Positions 1 through 7,358 of a DNA stretch of 15,594 nt are shown in pieces; the stretch's first letter is position 1, and each line of letters starts with the position of its first letter. The position numbers and the translations under genes were made by a program. Source of the DNA: DATNBT01 sp964579765 (lineage in GTDB: Bacteria > Acidobacteriota > Vicinamibacteria > Vicinamibacterales > CAVVIG01); NCBI GenBank assembly GCA_964579765.1, contig CAZOIK010000476.1, positions 1 to 15,594 of the forward strand. The letters run 5' to 3'. A model generated the notes under the pieces. The model saw only the letters and a program-made list of their open reading frames with translations. It searched no databases and had not been told where the DNA came from.

Positions 1-1128
1 GTGGCCATCATGACGTCGGCCGCGACGCGGTTCGTCGGACCTATAACCTTCGAGGCGATTACGCGCCGCCGCGTGGTGACCGACCAGTTCGAGCCGGGCG
101 CGAACGCCGACATCGAGCACATCGCGCTCGCGTCGAGCATCGACCTGCTGCTCGTCGCGCCGGCCACCGCCAACATCCTGGGCAAGTTCGCCCACGGCAT
201 CGCCGACGACTTCCTTTCGACGCTCTTCATCGCCACGCGGGCGCCCGTGCTCGTCGCGCCGGCGATGAACACGCAGATGTTCAGCCACGACGCCGTGCGC
301 GCCAATCTCGACACGCTCGCCAGGCGCGGGGTGCGGTTCGTCGAGCCGGGCGAGGGCTATCTGGCGTGCGGGTGGATCGGCAAGGGCCGGCTGGCGGAGC
401 CTGACGAGATCGTCGCCGCCGCCGAGGCCGTGCTGCGTCCGGAGGGGCCGCTGCGCGGCACGCGCGTGCTCGTGACGGCGGGGCCGACCTACGAGGATCT
501 CGATCCGGTGCGGTTCATCGGCAATCGATCGAGCGGACGCATGGGATTTGCCATCGCCGCCGAGGCCGCGCGCCGCGGCGCCGACGTCACGCTCGTCGCC
601 GGCCCGACGTCGATCGAGCCGCCAGCGGTGCGCGAGATCGTCCGCGTGCGCAGCGCCGCCGAGATGCACGAGGCCGTGATGACGCGCGCGGCCGACATGG
701 CCGTGGTCGTCATGGCCGCCGCCGTCGCCGACTACGCGCCCGCGCAGCGCGCGCCGCAGAAGGTCGCGAAACAGGACGACACGCTGACGATCACGCTGAC
801 GAAGAACCCCGACATCCTCGCGGATCTCGGACGGCGGCGGCTCTCCTCCGGCCACGGTCCGCTGCTCGTCGGTTTCGCCGCTGAAACCGAGGACGTCGTC
901 GCCCGCGCCGCCGCCAAGCGCGACCGCAAGCACGTGGATCTCATCGTCGCCAACGACGTGTCGCGCGCGGACGCCGGCTTCGACGTGGACACGAACGCGG
1001 TGACGATCGTCGGCGCCGACGGCGCCGAGGCGCTGCCGCTCCAGTCCAAGGCCGCCGTGGCGGCCGCCATCCTGACTCGCATCGAACGACGGCTCTCGTG
1101 GACCGCGACGACGTCATCGAACATTTGA
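1..1128 (+). CDS. coaBC: Bifunctional phosphopantothenoylcysteine decarboxylase / phosphopantothenate-cysteine ligase, 5' truncated by the window edge
   Basis: CoaBC joins cysteine to 4'-phosphopantothenate and then decarboxylates the product to 4'-phosphopantetheine, two steps of coenzyme A synthesis, in the cytosol. The flavin-dependent CoaC half shows the catalytic His in EHIAL (H40 of the visible part), the PAMN motif (87-90) and the substrate-clamp CGWIGKGRL with its Cys (C123). The CoaB half begins near residue 152 and has VTAGPTYEDLDPVRFIGNRSSG, the QKVAK lysine segment and VGFAAET. The visible 375 residues lack about 30 N-terminal residues compared with the roughly 400-residue family, including the GISGGIAAYK-type flavin segment. 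The GTG at base 1 is therefore an internal valine codon, not the start. The 3' end overlaps the downstream glycosylase gene by 31 bases, which suggests co-transcription. Confidence 0.95.
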   Translation: MAIMTSAATRFVGPITFEAITRRRVVTDQFEPGANADIEHIALASSIDLLLVAPATANILGKFAHGIADDFLSTLFIATRAPVLVAPAMNTQMFSHDAVRANLDTLARRGVRFVEPGEGYLACGWIGKGRLAEPDEIVAAAEAVLRPEGPLRGTRVLVTAGPTYEDLDPVRFIGNRSSGRMGFAIAAEAARRGADVTLVAGPTSIEPPAVREIVRVRSAAEMHEAVMTRAADMAVVVMAAAVADYAPAQRAPQKVAKQDDTLTITLTKNPDILADLGRRRLSSGHGPLLVGFAAETEDVVARAAAKRDRKHVDLIVANDVSRADAGFDVDTNAVTIVGADGAEALPLQSKAAVAAAILTRIERRLSWTATTSSNI

Positions 1129-1823
1129 AGTTCGCGAAGGAGATCGGCGTCGCCGGCGTGAGCCGCGATCCCGCCTGGCGCGAACGCGAGAAGACGTTCG
1201 TCCAGTTGGTCGAAGACGCTGCCCGTATGCCTGAACAGCCGACCACGATCCCGCTGACAACCGTTGACGCGCTCGCCGCGGTCCGCGCCGAGATCGGCGA
1301 CTGCACGCGCTGCAAGCTCCACACGCTCGGCCGGACGCAGGTGGTGTTCGGCGTCGGCAACCCGAACGCCGATCTGATGTTCGTCGGCGAGGCGCCGGGG
1401 GCCGACGAAGACGTCCAGGGCGTGCCGTTCGTCGGCCGCGCGGGACAGCTGCTGACGAAGATCATCGAAGCCATCGGCATGACGCGCGAGGACGTCTACA
1501 TCGCGAACGTGATCAAGTGCCGGCCGCCGCAGAACCGCAACCCCGAGCCGGACGAAGTCGAGACGTGCGAGCCGTTTCTCTTCCGGCAGATCGACATCAT
1601 CCATCCGAAGGTCATCGTCGCGCTCGGGAAGTTTGGCGCGCAGACGCTGCTGCGCACGCTCGACCCCATCTCGCGCCTGCGCGGCCGCGTGTTCGACTAC
1701 CGCGGCGCCAAGCTCATCCCGACGTTCCACCCCGCCTACCTGCTGCGCAATCCGTCGTCGAAGCGGGAAGTCTGGGAGGACATGAAGCTGGTCCGCTCGC
1801 TGCTCGCGAAAGACGCGCAGTAG
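1098..1823 (+). CDS. Family 4 (4Fe-4S) uracil-DNA glycosylase
   Basis: Predicted to excise uracil from DNA after cytosine deamination, starting base-excision repair. Of 241 residues, the core from about 65 onward is the thermostable family-4 UDG fold. Four cysteines sit where the iron-sulfur cluster ligands are expected: C69 and C72 (CTRC), C141 and C157. The active-site motif GEAPGADE is at 97-104 and the second catalytic loop HPAYLLRNPSSK starts at H211. The GTG start at 1098 gives an N-terminal segment of about 60 residues (with GVAGVSRDPAWR) beyond the minimal domain. No strong ribosome binding site is visible, so the start is moderately sure; translational coupling to coaBC through the 31-base overlap is plausible. 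Only four bases separate its stop from priA, so the three genes look like one operon. Confidence 0.92.
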   Translation: MDRDDVIEHLKFAKEIGVAGVSRDPAWREREKTFVQLVEDAARMPEQPTTIPLTTVDALAAVRAEIGDCTRCKLHTLGRTQVVFGVGNPNADLMFVGEAPGADEDVQGVPFVGRAGQLLTKIIEAIGMTREDVYIANVIKCRPPQNRNPEPDEVETCEPFLFRQIDIIHPKVIVALGKFGAQTLLRTLDPISRLRGRVFDYRGAKLIPTFHPAYLLRNPSSKREVWEDMKLVRSLLAKDAQ

Positions 1824-1827
1824 TGTT

Positions 1828-4083
1828 GTGTTCATCCACGTCGCCGTCCCGGTTCCCGCGCTCGGCCTGCTGACGTATCGCGTTCCGGAGAATCTGCCTC
1901 GGCCGGTCGTCGGCAGCCGCGTCGTCGTGCCGCTCGGCACGCGCATGGTCACGGGCATCGTGATGGACGACGCGAGCGCGGCGGAGGTGGCCGACGGCGC
2001 GATCAAGCCTGTGAAAGACGTCCTCGACACGGAGGCGTTCGTGCCGCCGGACGTCGTCGAGCTCGCGCGCTGGACGGCCGAGTACTACGCGGCCGGCCCG
2101 GGCGACACCATCACGGCCGTCCTGCCGCCGATGGCGCGCGGCGCGCGGTCCGACGCGCACAAGACGATCCGCATCGCCAGCATCACGGCCGCGGGATTGG
2201 AGTTCGTCGCGCGGCCCTTTCAGGACCGCGAGGATGGCGACCCTGAACGGCACGCCCTACGTACGAGCCAGATCGACATTCTCCAACTGCTCGCCGGCTC
2301 GCCCGCGGGGATCTCGACGCCCGAGCTCGCGTCGCGCGGCGTGTCAGCCGACGCGGTGTCGCGGCTCGCGCGGAAGGGGCTCATCAGCCTGCGTGCGGAT
2401 CGCGTGGACCGCGATCCGTTCGACCTGGCTGCCGCGAAAGGGGTCGCGGTCGATGCCGGGCGCGTGTTGACGGCCGAACAGGAGGCCGCCTTCGCGCGGC
2501 TGCGCGGGCTCGCGGACACCGGGGCCTTCAAGGTGGCGCTGCTGCACGGCGTCACCGGCAGCGGGAAGACGGAGCTCTACCTGCGTCTCGCGCTGGCCGT
2601 GCGGGCGGCCGGCCGGCGCGTGCTGGTGCTCGTCCCCGAGATCGCGCTCACGCCGGTCGTCACGTCGATCTTCCGCGAGGCGTTCGGCGATCGCGTGGCC
2701 ATCCAGCACAGCGGCTTGTCGGACGGCGAACGGCACGATCAGTGGCAGCGCATCCGCCGCGGCGACGTGGACGTCGTCATCGGCACGCGCTCGGCGGTGT
2801 TCGCGCCGCTCGAACAGCTCGGCCTCGTCGTCGTAGACGAGGAGCACGACGCCTCGTACAAGCAGGAAGAGAGCCCGCGCTACAACGGCCGCGACGTGGC
2901 GATTGTCCGCGCGCAGCGGGCGCACGCGCTCGTGGTGCTCGGCTCGGCGACGCCGTCCATGGAGAGTTATCACAACGCGCTGTCGGGCCGGTACGAGCGC
3001 GTCGTGCTCGAGCGGAGGGTGCTCGATCGGCCGCTCGCCGACGTCACCGTCGTGGACATGCGCGAGGAGTACGCCGCTCGCGGTCCGGACGTCGTCCTCA
3101 GCCGCGCGCTGGCCGACGCGCTGTCGGCCCGCGTCGATCGCAAGGAGCAGGCGCTCGTGCTGCTGAACCGGCGCGGGTTCGCGACCGCCGTCTTCTGCCG
3201 GCAATGCGCGGGGACGATGGACTGTCCCAATTGCAGCGTGTCGCTGGTCGTGCACGGCGAGGGGCCGTCGCGGCGCGCGCGGTGCCACTATTGCAATTAC
3301 GCGATGCGCGTGCCGGCGGCCTGTCCCAAGTGCGCGGGGCCGTATCTCGAGCAGGCCGGCTTCGGCACCGAGCGCGTCGAGGCGGAGGTGAAGCGGCTGT
3401 GTCCGACCGCGCGCGTCGCGCGGCTCGACCGCGACGCCGTCCGCCGTAAGGGCGCGCTCACGCACGTGCTGTCGAAGTTTCGCGCCGGCGACATCGACGT
3501 CCTCGTCGGCACGCAGATGATCGCGAAGGGCCACGACTTCCCGCGCGTCACGCTGGTGGGCGTGATTTCAGCCGACGTCGGCCTCGGGCTCGCCGACTTC
3601 CGCGCGTCGGAGCGGACGTTTCAACTGCTCACGCAGGTCGTCGGCCGCGCGGGGCGCGGCGACGATCGCGGCGAAGCCATCGTCCAGACGATCTATCCGG
3701 ATCACTACAGCATCCAGCTCGCGCGCAAGCAGGACTACCGCGCGTTCTTCGAGAAGGAGATCGACTTCCGCCGGCAGATGCGCTACCCGCCGCACGTCGC
3801 GATGATCAACACCATCGTCCGGGCCCGCACGTTCGGCGGCGCGATGGACGACGCGAGCGATCTCGTGCAGCGGCTGCGCACCGTCGCCGATCGCGCAGGC
3901 CTGCGCATCCTCGGCCCCGCGCCCGCGCCGCTCGGCCGGCTACGCGGCGAGTACCGGACGCAGATTCTCCTGAAAGGCACGAACCGCCGCCAGATGCGCG
4001 AGGTCCTCACGTCCGCGCTGGCGGAGCGGCCGGAGCTCGAACGACGGACGACGATCGACGTGGATCCGCTGTCGGTGTTGTGA
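1828..4083 (+). CDS. priA: Primosomal protein N' (replication restart helicase PriA)
   Basis: PriA recognises abandoned replication forks and reloads the replisome as a 3'-5' superfamily-2 helicase. The 751-residue length is typical. The N-terminal 3'-end-binding domain (VAVPVPALGLLTYRVP) is followed by Walker A GVTGSGKT (241-248, K247) and the DEEH box (337-340). Eight cysteines in four CX2C pairs (457/460, 466/469, 486/489, 499/502) form the two-zinc insertion. Helicase motif V (GTQMIAKGHDF, from G561) and motif VI (QVVGRAGRG, from Q603) follow. The GTG start at 1828 is the first in-frame start after the preceding stop, four bases downstream, and gives the expected MFIHVAVPVP N-terminus. 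The gene ends against a repeat-rich convergent spacer. Confidence 0.97.
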   Translation: MFIHVAVPVPALGLLTYRVPENLPRPVVGSRVVVPLGTRMVTGIVMDDASAAEVADGAIKPVKDVLDTEAFVPPDVVELARWTAEYYAAGPGDTITAVLPPMARGARSDAHKTIRIASITAAGLEFVARPFQDREDGDPERHALRTSQIDILQLLAGSPAGISTPELASRGVSADAVSRLARKGLISLRADRVDRDPFDLAAAKGVAVDAGRVLTAEQEAAFARLRGLADTGAFKVALLHGVTGSGKTELYLRLALAVRAAGRRVLVLVPEIALTPVVTSIFREAFGDRVAIQHSGLSDGERHDQWQRIRRGDVDVVIGTRSAVFAPLEQLGLVVVDEEHDASYKQEESPRYNGRDVAIVRAQRAHALVVLGSATPSMESYHNALSGRYERVVLERRVLDRPLADVTVVDMREEYAARGPDVVLSRALADALSARVDRKEQALVLLNRRGFATAVFCRQCAGTMDCPNCSVSLVVHGEGPSRRARCHYCNYAMRVPAACPKCAGPYLEQAGFGTERVEAEVKRLCPTARVARLDRDAVRRKGALTHVLSKFRAGDIDVLVGTQMIAKGHDFPRVTLVGVISADVGLGLADFRASERTFQLLTQVVGRAGRGDDRGEAIVQTIYPDHYSIQLARKQDYRAFFEKEIDFRRQMRYPPHVAMINTIVRARTFGGAMDDASDLVQRLRTVADRAGLRILGPAPAPLGRLRGEYRTQILLKGTNRRQMREVLTSALAERPELERRTTIDVDPLSVL

Positions 4084-4192
4084 ATTGCAGAATGGCAGAA
4101 TTGCAGAATTGATGGCGGGATTGATTGCAGGATTGTCGCGCCAATCCCTCAATCAATTCTGCAATTCTGCCCTCCTGCAATTCTGCAATTCC
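4084..4192. repeat. Palindromic cluster of octamer tandem repeats between convergent genes; possible bidirectional terminator
   Basis: The left arm has tandem 8-base units of the type ATTGCAGA (4084-4091, 4092-4099 with one change, 4100-4107). The right arm has the same octamer in reverse, CAATTCTG at 4154-4161, 4162-4169 and 4178-4185, with a diverged unit at 4170-4177. Bases 4094-4113 are a perfect 20-base inverted copy of 4152-4171, so transcripts from either side could fold into a long hairpin with a 38-base spacer. The stretch is much more AT-rich than its surroundings. It lies exactly between the stops of priA and the M50 protease, so a termination role fits, but there is no T-tract. 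Repeat structure is directly seen; function is inferred. Confidence 0.8.
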
Positions 4193-5062
4193 CTATCTAC
4201 CGAATAGTTCCTGTATCGGCGCCGGCGTGAAGCAGAGCGCGAACATGACGACCGCGAAGATGGCGAGAAGCTGGCGTGTCTTGTCGAGCGGCACGTCCTC
4301 GTCAACGACCGGCGGGTGCCGGACGCCGAACGCGAACAGCATCGCGATGATGAGGACGGTCCAGACGATCCAGCTCGCCGACCGGTACGACAGCGCCATC
4401 GCGATGCCGACCATGACGATTGTCACCTGCGTCGAGCGCCGGCCGAGGACGGCGTAGGAGATGTGCCCGCCGTCGAGCTGGCCGACGGGGAAGAGATTGA
4501 GCGCGGTCGCGAGCAGGCCGAACCAGGCGGCGAACGCCACGGGGTGCAGCACGAGCGTCTGCGTGTCGGGCATCGAGCCCCAGAAGATCCACGACGCCAG
4601 CTTCAGGAGCAGCGGTTCGCCGAGGAACAGCCCTTCCTGGCCGCGCAGCGGCGCCACGTGCGACAGCGCGATGCCGATGAACAGCGCGGGGACGGCGACG
4701 ACGAAGCCGGCGATGGGCCCGGCGATGCCGATGTCGAAGAGCCACCGCTTGTAGGGAATCGGCTCGCGGATGCGGATGAACGCGCCGAGCGTGCCCGTCA
4801 GGGTGATGGGAATCGGCAGAAAATAGGGCAGGCTCGCATCGACGTCATAATAGCGGCACGCGACGTAGTGCCCGAGCTCGTGGCATCCCAGTATCGCGAG
4901 GATCGTGACGCTGTACTCCCAGCCGCCGACGAGCACCGTGCTGCCGATCGTGAGCAGCAGGAGAAGAGCGTGCAGCCACCGCCGATCCTGGAACTTGGGA
5001 CGCGGCTGCCACACGACCTCCGGCGGCGTGACGAAGCCGGAATCTTCGCGGAGAGGTTCCAA
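4193..5062 (-). CDS. M50 family (site-2 protease-like) membrane zinc metalloprotease
   Basis: A predicted intramembrane zinc protease; M50 enzymes cleave transmembrane segments, often releasing anti-sigma factors or regulators, but the substrate here is unknown. The 289-residue protein has several hydrophobic segments. The zinc motif HELGH is at 61-65, and the second motif NLFPVGQLDGGH at 189-200 carries the third ligand D197. No PDZ domain is visible, so it belongs with short multi-pass S2P homologues. The TTG start at 5062 lies nine bases after the HU stop and has no clear ribosome binding site, so coupling to HU translation is likely and the exact N-terminus is uncertain. The C-terminus ends in a hydrophobic helix and runs into the octamer-repeat spacer. 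Confidence 0.9.
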   Translation of the reverse strand: MEPLREDSGFVTPPEVVWQPRPKFQDRRWLHALLLLLTIGSTVLVGGWEYSVTILAILGCHELGHYVACRYYDVDASLPYFLPIPITLTGTLGAFIRIREPIPYKRWLFDIGIAGPIAGFVVAVPALFIGIALSHVAPLRGQEGLFLGEPLLLKLASWIFWGSMPDTQTLVLHPVAFAAWFGLLATALNLFPVGQLDGGHISYAVLGRRSTQVTIVMVGIAMALSYRSASWIVWTVLIIAMLFAFGVRHPPVVDEDVPLDKTRQLLAIFAVVMFALCFTPAPIQELFGR

Positions 5063-5071
5063 CGAGATCGA

Positions 5072-5341
5072 TTATCCGATGTTCTGCAGATCTTTGCCCG
5101 GCTTGAACCGGATGGTGCGGCCGGGAGGAATGCGGACTTCCTTGCCGGTGCGTGGGTTCCGGCCGATGCCGCGCTTGCGCGGCTTCACCTGGAAGACGCC
5201 GAACCCGCGCAGCTCGATGCGTTCGCCGCGCTGCATGGAGGTCCGCATCGCGTCGAAGACGGCATCGACGGCCACCTCGGCCTTGACCTTGGTGATGTCG
5301 GCAATCTTCGACACTTCGTTCACGATGTCGACCTTGATCAT
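5072..5341 (-). CDS. HU/IHF-family DNA-binding (nucleoid-associated) protein
   Basis: A 89-residue histone-like protein that should dimerise and bend DNA, organising the nucleoid. The N-terminal two-helix part (MIKVDIVNEVSKIADI) is followed by the family signature RGFGVFQVKPRKRGIGRNP (45-63). The beta-arm carries the intercalating proline in RNPRTG (R61-N62-P63), and the C-terminus is IRFKPGKDL. HU and IHF subunits cannot be separated with certainty by eye. The ATG start is firm: an AGGAG ribosome binding site (5351-5355 on the complementary strand) lies nine bases upstream, and a near-consensus promoter lies just behind it. It is the first gene of a two-gene unit with the M50 protease. Confidence 0.96.
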   Translation of the reverse strand: MIKVDIVNEVSKIADITKVKAEVAVDAVFDAMRTSMQRGERIELRGFGVFQVKPRKRGIGRNPRTGKEVRIPPGRTIRFKPGKDLQNIG

Positions 5342-5369
5342 GCTTAGAGTCTCCTGACCGGCGATAAAT

Positions 5370-5398
5370 ACTATAAAAACCTAGACTTACACTGTCAA
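5370..5398 (-). promoter_or_regulatory. Near-consensus sigma70-type promoter for the HU gene
   Basis: On the minus strand the sequence reads TTGACA (complement of 5393-5398), then exactly 17 bases, then TATAGT (complement of 5370-5375). This is a perfect -35, optimal spacing and a five-of-six -10. The expected transcription start is near 5363, giving a 5' leader of about 20 bases that contains AGGAG. The -35 lies only 12 bases from the divergent der start codon. Seen directly in sequence; activity is inferred. Confidence 0.88.
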
Positions 5399-5410
5399 GG
5401 CAAAGGCTAA

Positions 5411-6808
5411 GTGTCAAATCGTAAAAGCCCATCGGTGGTGCTCGTCGGCCGCCCGAACGTGGGCAAGTCCACCTTGTTCAACCGCATCACCGGTTCTCGC
5501 CGCGCCATCGTCGCCCCAGTGGCCGGGACGACGCGCGACGCCCTGGCGACGGCCGCCGTCTGGCGGGGCGTGCCCTTCCAGCTCTCCGATACCGGCGGTC
5601 TCTACGGCGCGAGCGAGGATCCGCTCCACGAACTCGTGGTCAAACACGGGCAGCGGGCCATCGCCGGGGCCGATCTGCTCGTCCTGGTGACCGACGGACG
5701 GGAAGGGCTGGTCGGCGGCGACCAGAGGATCGCGCAGGAGCTGCGCGCGACCGGCAGGCCCCTGCTCCTCGCCATCAACAAAACGGACGACAAACGCGCC
5801 CGCGGTGCGTCGGCCGACTTCTACGAGCTGGGCATCGACCCGGTGCTCGAGATCTCCGCCGAACACGGCACCGGCGTGGCCGAGCTGCTGGATGCGATCG
5901 TGGAACGGTTGCAGGTGCCGGGCAAAGGGCAGAGAGCAGAGGAGAGGGACGAAGACGAGGAGGAGGAGGAGTCTCCAGTCTCCAGTCGGCAGTCCCCAGT
6001 CGAGACGACGGTGGCGATTGTCGGCCGGCCCAACGTGGGCAAATCGTCGCTCGTGAACCGTCTGCTGCACGAAGAACGCGTCCTCGTCAGCGACATGCCG
6101 GGGACGACGCGCGACGCGATCGACAGCGTGATGACGTGGCACCGGCGGCGCTTCCGCATCGTGGACACGGCCGGGATGCGGCGGCCGGGGCGGGTGTCGC
6201 GCGGCGGCCAGGTGGAGATGGTCAGCGTCGCGGGCGCGAAGAAGGCGATCGGCGACGCGGACGTCGTCGTCCTGGTCGTGGACGCGAGCACGGGCGCGAC
6301 CGAGCAGGACGCGGCGATCGGCGGCGAAGCCGATCGCGCCGGCCGCGGCGTCGTCATCGTCGCGAACAAGTGGGACCTCGTGAAGGACCGCGGGCCGAAG
6401 TACTCGCAGGTGTTCGACGAGGAGACGCGCCATCGCATGCGCTTCCTCGATTACGCGCCCATCCTGCATGTGTCCGCGATGACGGGCGAGCGCGCGCCGA
6501 AGATCATCGAGACAATCGACCGGATCGGCGCCACCCGGCGCACGCGGATTCCCACGCCGCAGCTCAACAAGTTTCTCGCCCAGGTGACGGCCGAGAACCC
6601 GCCCATCAGCCCCGGCCGCAAACACGTGCGCATCCTGTACGGCGCGCAGATTGGCGTCGCGCCGCCCTCGTTCGTCTTCTTCACCAACGTGGCGACGACG
6701 TTTCATTTTTCCTACGAGCGGTTCCTCGTCAACCGGCTGCGCGAGACGTTCGGCTTTGTCGGGACGCCGATTCGCCTGCAGGTCAGGCGCCGGGCCAGGA
6801 AGGAGTAG
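5411..6808 (+). CDS. der: Ribosome biogenesis GTPase Der (EngA)
   Basis: Der is an essential double-GTPase needed for 50S ribosomal subunit maturation. The 465-residue protein has two complete G domains. The first has the P-loop GRPNVGKS at 13-20, DTGG at 60-63 and NKTD at 123-126. The second has GRPNVGKS at 205-212, DTAG from 252 and NKWD at 319-322. The C-terminal KH-like domain follows and ends in basic RRRARKE. The linker between the G domains (about 171-200) is strongly acidic and partly encoded by a heptamer tandem repeat. The GTG start at 5411 is preceded by AAGG and opens directly into the conserved N-terminus. No convincing + strand promoter could be assigned; the space is occupied by the divergent HU promoter. 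The stop overlaps the ribosome binding site of the next gene. Confidence 0.97.
   Translation: MSNRKSPSVVLVGRPNVGKSTLFNRITGSRRAIVAPVAGTTRDALATAAVWRGVPFQLSDTGGLYGASEDPLHELVVKHGQRAIAGADLLVLVTDGREGLVGGDQRIAQELRATGRPLLLAINKTDDKRARGASADFYELGIDPVLEISAEHGTGVAELLDAIVERLQVPGKGQRAEERDEDEEEEESPVSSRQSPVETTVAIVGRPNVGKSSLVNRLLHEERVLVSDMPGTTRDAIDSVMTWHRRRFRIVDTAGMRRPGRVSRGGQVEMVSVAGAKKAIGDADVVVLVVDASTGATEQDAAIGGEADRAGRGVVIVANKWDLVKDRGPKYSQVFDEETRHRMRFLDYAPILHVSAMTGERAPKIIETIDRIGATRRTRIPTPQLNKFLAQVTAENPPISPGRKHVRILYGAQIGVAPPSFVFFTNVATTFHFSYERFLVNRLRETFGFVGTPIRLQVRRRARKE
5970..6001 (+). repeat. Heptamer tandem repeat inside the der coding sequence
   Basis: Four 7-base units starting with AGTC stand in tandem (AGTCTCC, AGTCTCC, AGTCGGC, AGTCCCC) and are followed by a partial AGTC at 5998-6001. 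Just upstream, 5928-5969 is a purine-only-like stretch of GAG/AGA character. Together they encode the acidic and Ser/Pro-rich linker between the two G domains. Seven is not a multiple of three, so gain or loss of one unit would shift the frame. Confidence 0.85.
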
Positions 6809-6810
6809 GC

Positions 6811-7146
6811 GTGCAACTCGGAGTGTCAGCGGGCCTGCTGTTCGTGGCGGCGCTGCTCGAAGCGAGCGGCGACGCGATCGTGCGAGCCGGACTCCATGCG
6901 TCGGCGCTCGGCACGCGCCTCGCGCTGTTTCTCGGCGGCGCCGCCGTGCTGTTTGCGTACGGCTATGTCGTCAACCGGCCGCCGTGGGACTTTGGCCGGC
7001 TGCTTGGCGTCTACGTCGTCTTCTTTTTCGTCGTCGCGCAGGCGATCGGGTGGATCGCGTTCGGTCAGGCGCCGACGCGCGGCATCTGGCTGGGCGGCGC
7101 ACTCATCGTGATCGGCGGTGTCGTCGTCGCGACGGCGGGTACCTAA
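6811..7146 (+). CDS. Small four-helix membrane protein, SMR/DMT (EamA-half)-like
   Basis: A 111-residue, almost wholly hydrophobic protein with four likely membrane helices near 3-19, 35-54, 63-85 and 90-108, the size and topology of small multidrug resistance (SMR) proteins and of half an EamA transporter. Helix 1 ends LLEASGDAIVRAGL, with a Glu (E17) where EmrE-type proteins have their proton/substrate-coupling Glu (E14), followed by a similar small-residue and basic pattern. This suggests a dimeric small transporter, but the substrate is unknown and exact family membership is not established. The GTG start at 6811 is well supported: AGGAG overlaps the der stop region with good spacing, so it is likely translated together with der. 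The gene ends 60 bases before the riboswitch. Confidence 0.75.
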   Translation: MQLGVSAGLLFVAALLEASGDAIVRAGLHASALGTRLALFLGGAAVLFAYGYVVNRPPWDFGRLLGVYVVFFFVVAQAIGWIAFGQAPTRGIWLGGALIVIGGVVVATAGT

Positions 7147-7204
7147 AAAGGTCCTGAAAACGGCCGGCGGCGGAGAACAACCGCGGGCACAGGTGTAAAC
7201 TAAA

Positions 7205-7343
7205 AACGGCCTAAGTTCCGCGCCACTCGCGGAACGCGGGGGACCCGAAGCTTCTGGGGCGAACTGGTCACGTGCGGCAGGCCTGCCAGCACCGGCCAGC
7301 GGACACTTCCGCGTCCGAGCCCGTCAGCTAACCTCGCCGGCAC
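7205..7343 (+). promoter_or_regulatory. c-di-AMP riboswitch (ydaO/yuaA class)
   Basis: The leader of the KimA-like gene carries the conserved blocks of the ydaO aptamer. P1 can form between CGGC (7207-7210) and GCCG (7336-7339). An eight-base perfect hairpin GTTCCGCG/CGCGGAAC (7215-7222 with 7228-7235) follows. Then come GGGGGACCC (7238-7246), GGGGCGAA (7256-7263), variable hairpins, and the hallmark 3' block CCGTCAGCTAACCTCG (7321-7336). Family knowledge: these RNAs bind cyclic di-AMP and usually switch off genes for potassium import or cell-wall functions. A weak -10-like TAAACT (7196-7201) would start the transcript right at P1; no good -35 is visible. Confidence 0.93.
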
Positions 7344-7348
7344 TTGAC

Positions 7349-7353
7349 GGAAG
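7349..7353 (+). promoter_or_regulatory. Ribosome binding site GGAAG of the KimA-like gene, inside a possible expression platform
   Basis: GGAAG lies five bases before the GTG at 7359 and decides that start over the TTG at 7344, which abuts the aptamer and has no ribosome binding site. The hexamer CGGAAG (7348-7353) is perfectly complementary to CTTCCG (7306-7311) inside the aptamer. Part of the latter strand is otherwise paired in the hairpin GCGGA/TCCGC (7299-7303 with 7308-7312). The two pairings exclude each other. Confidence 0.5.
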
Positions 7354-7358
7354 CGCCT

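Noticed and set aside
732..2030. 432-codon minus-strand frame across coaBC and the glycosylase gene
   Set aside because: Compositional shadow of genuine + strand genes; no motif or ribosome binding site.
4316..5347. 343-codon + strand frame opposite the M50 protease and HU genes
   Set aside because: Acidic/Arg-rich shadow; both opposite genes carry definitive motifs.
7199..7215. Pair of CTAA elements 11 bases apart before the KimA-like gene, resembling the response-regulator boxes
   Set aside because: Only four bases match, and the second copy falls in the aptamer where the sequence is explained by the RNA.
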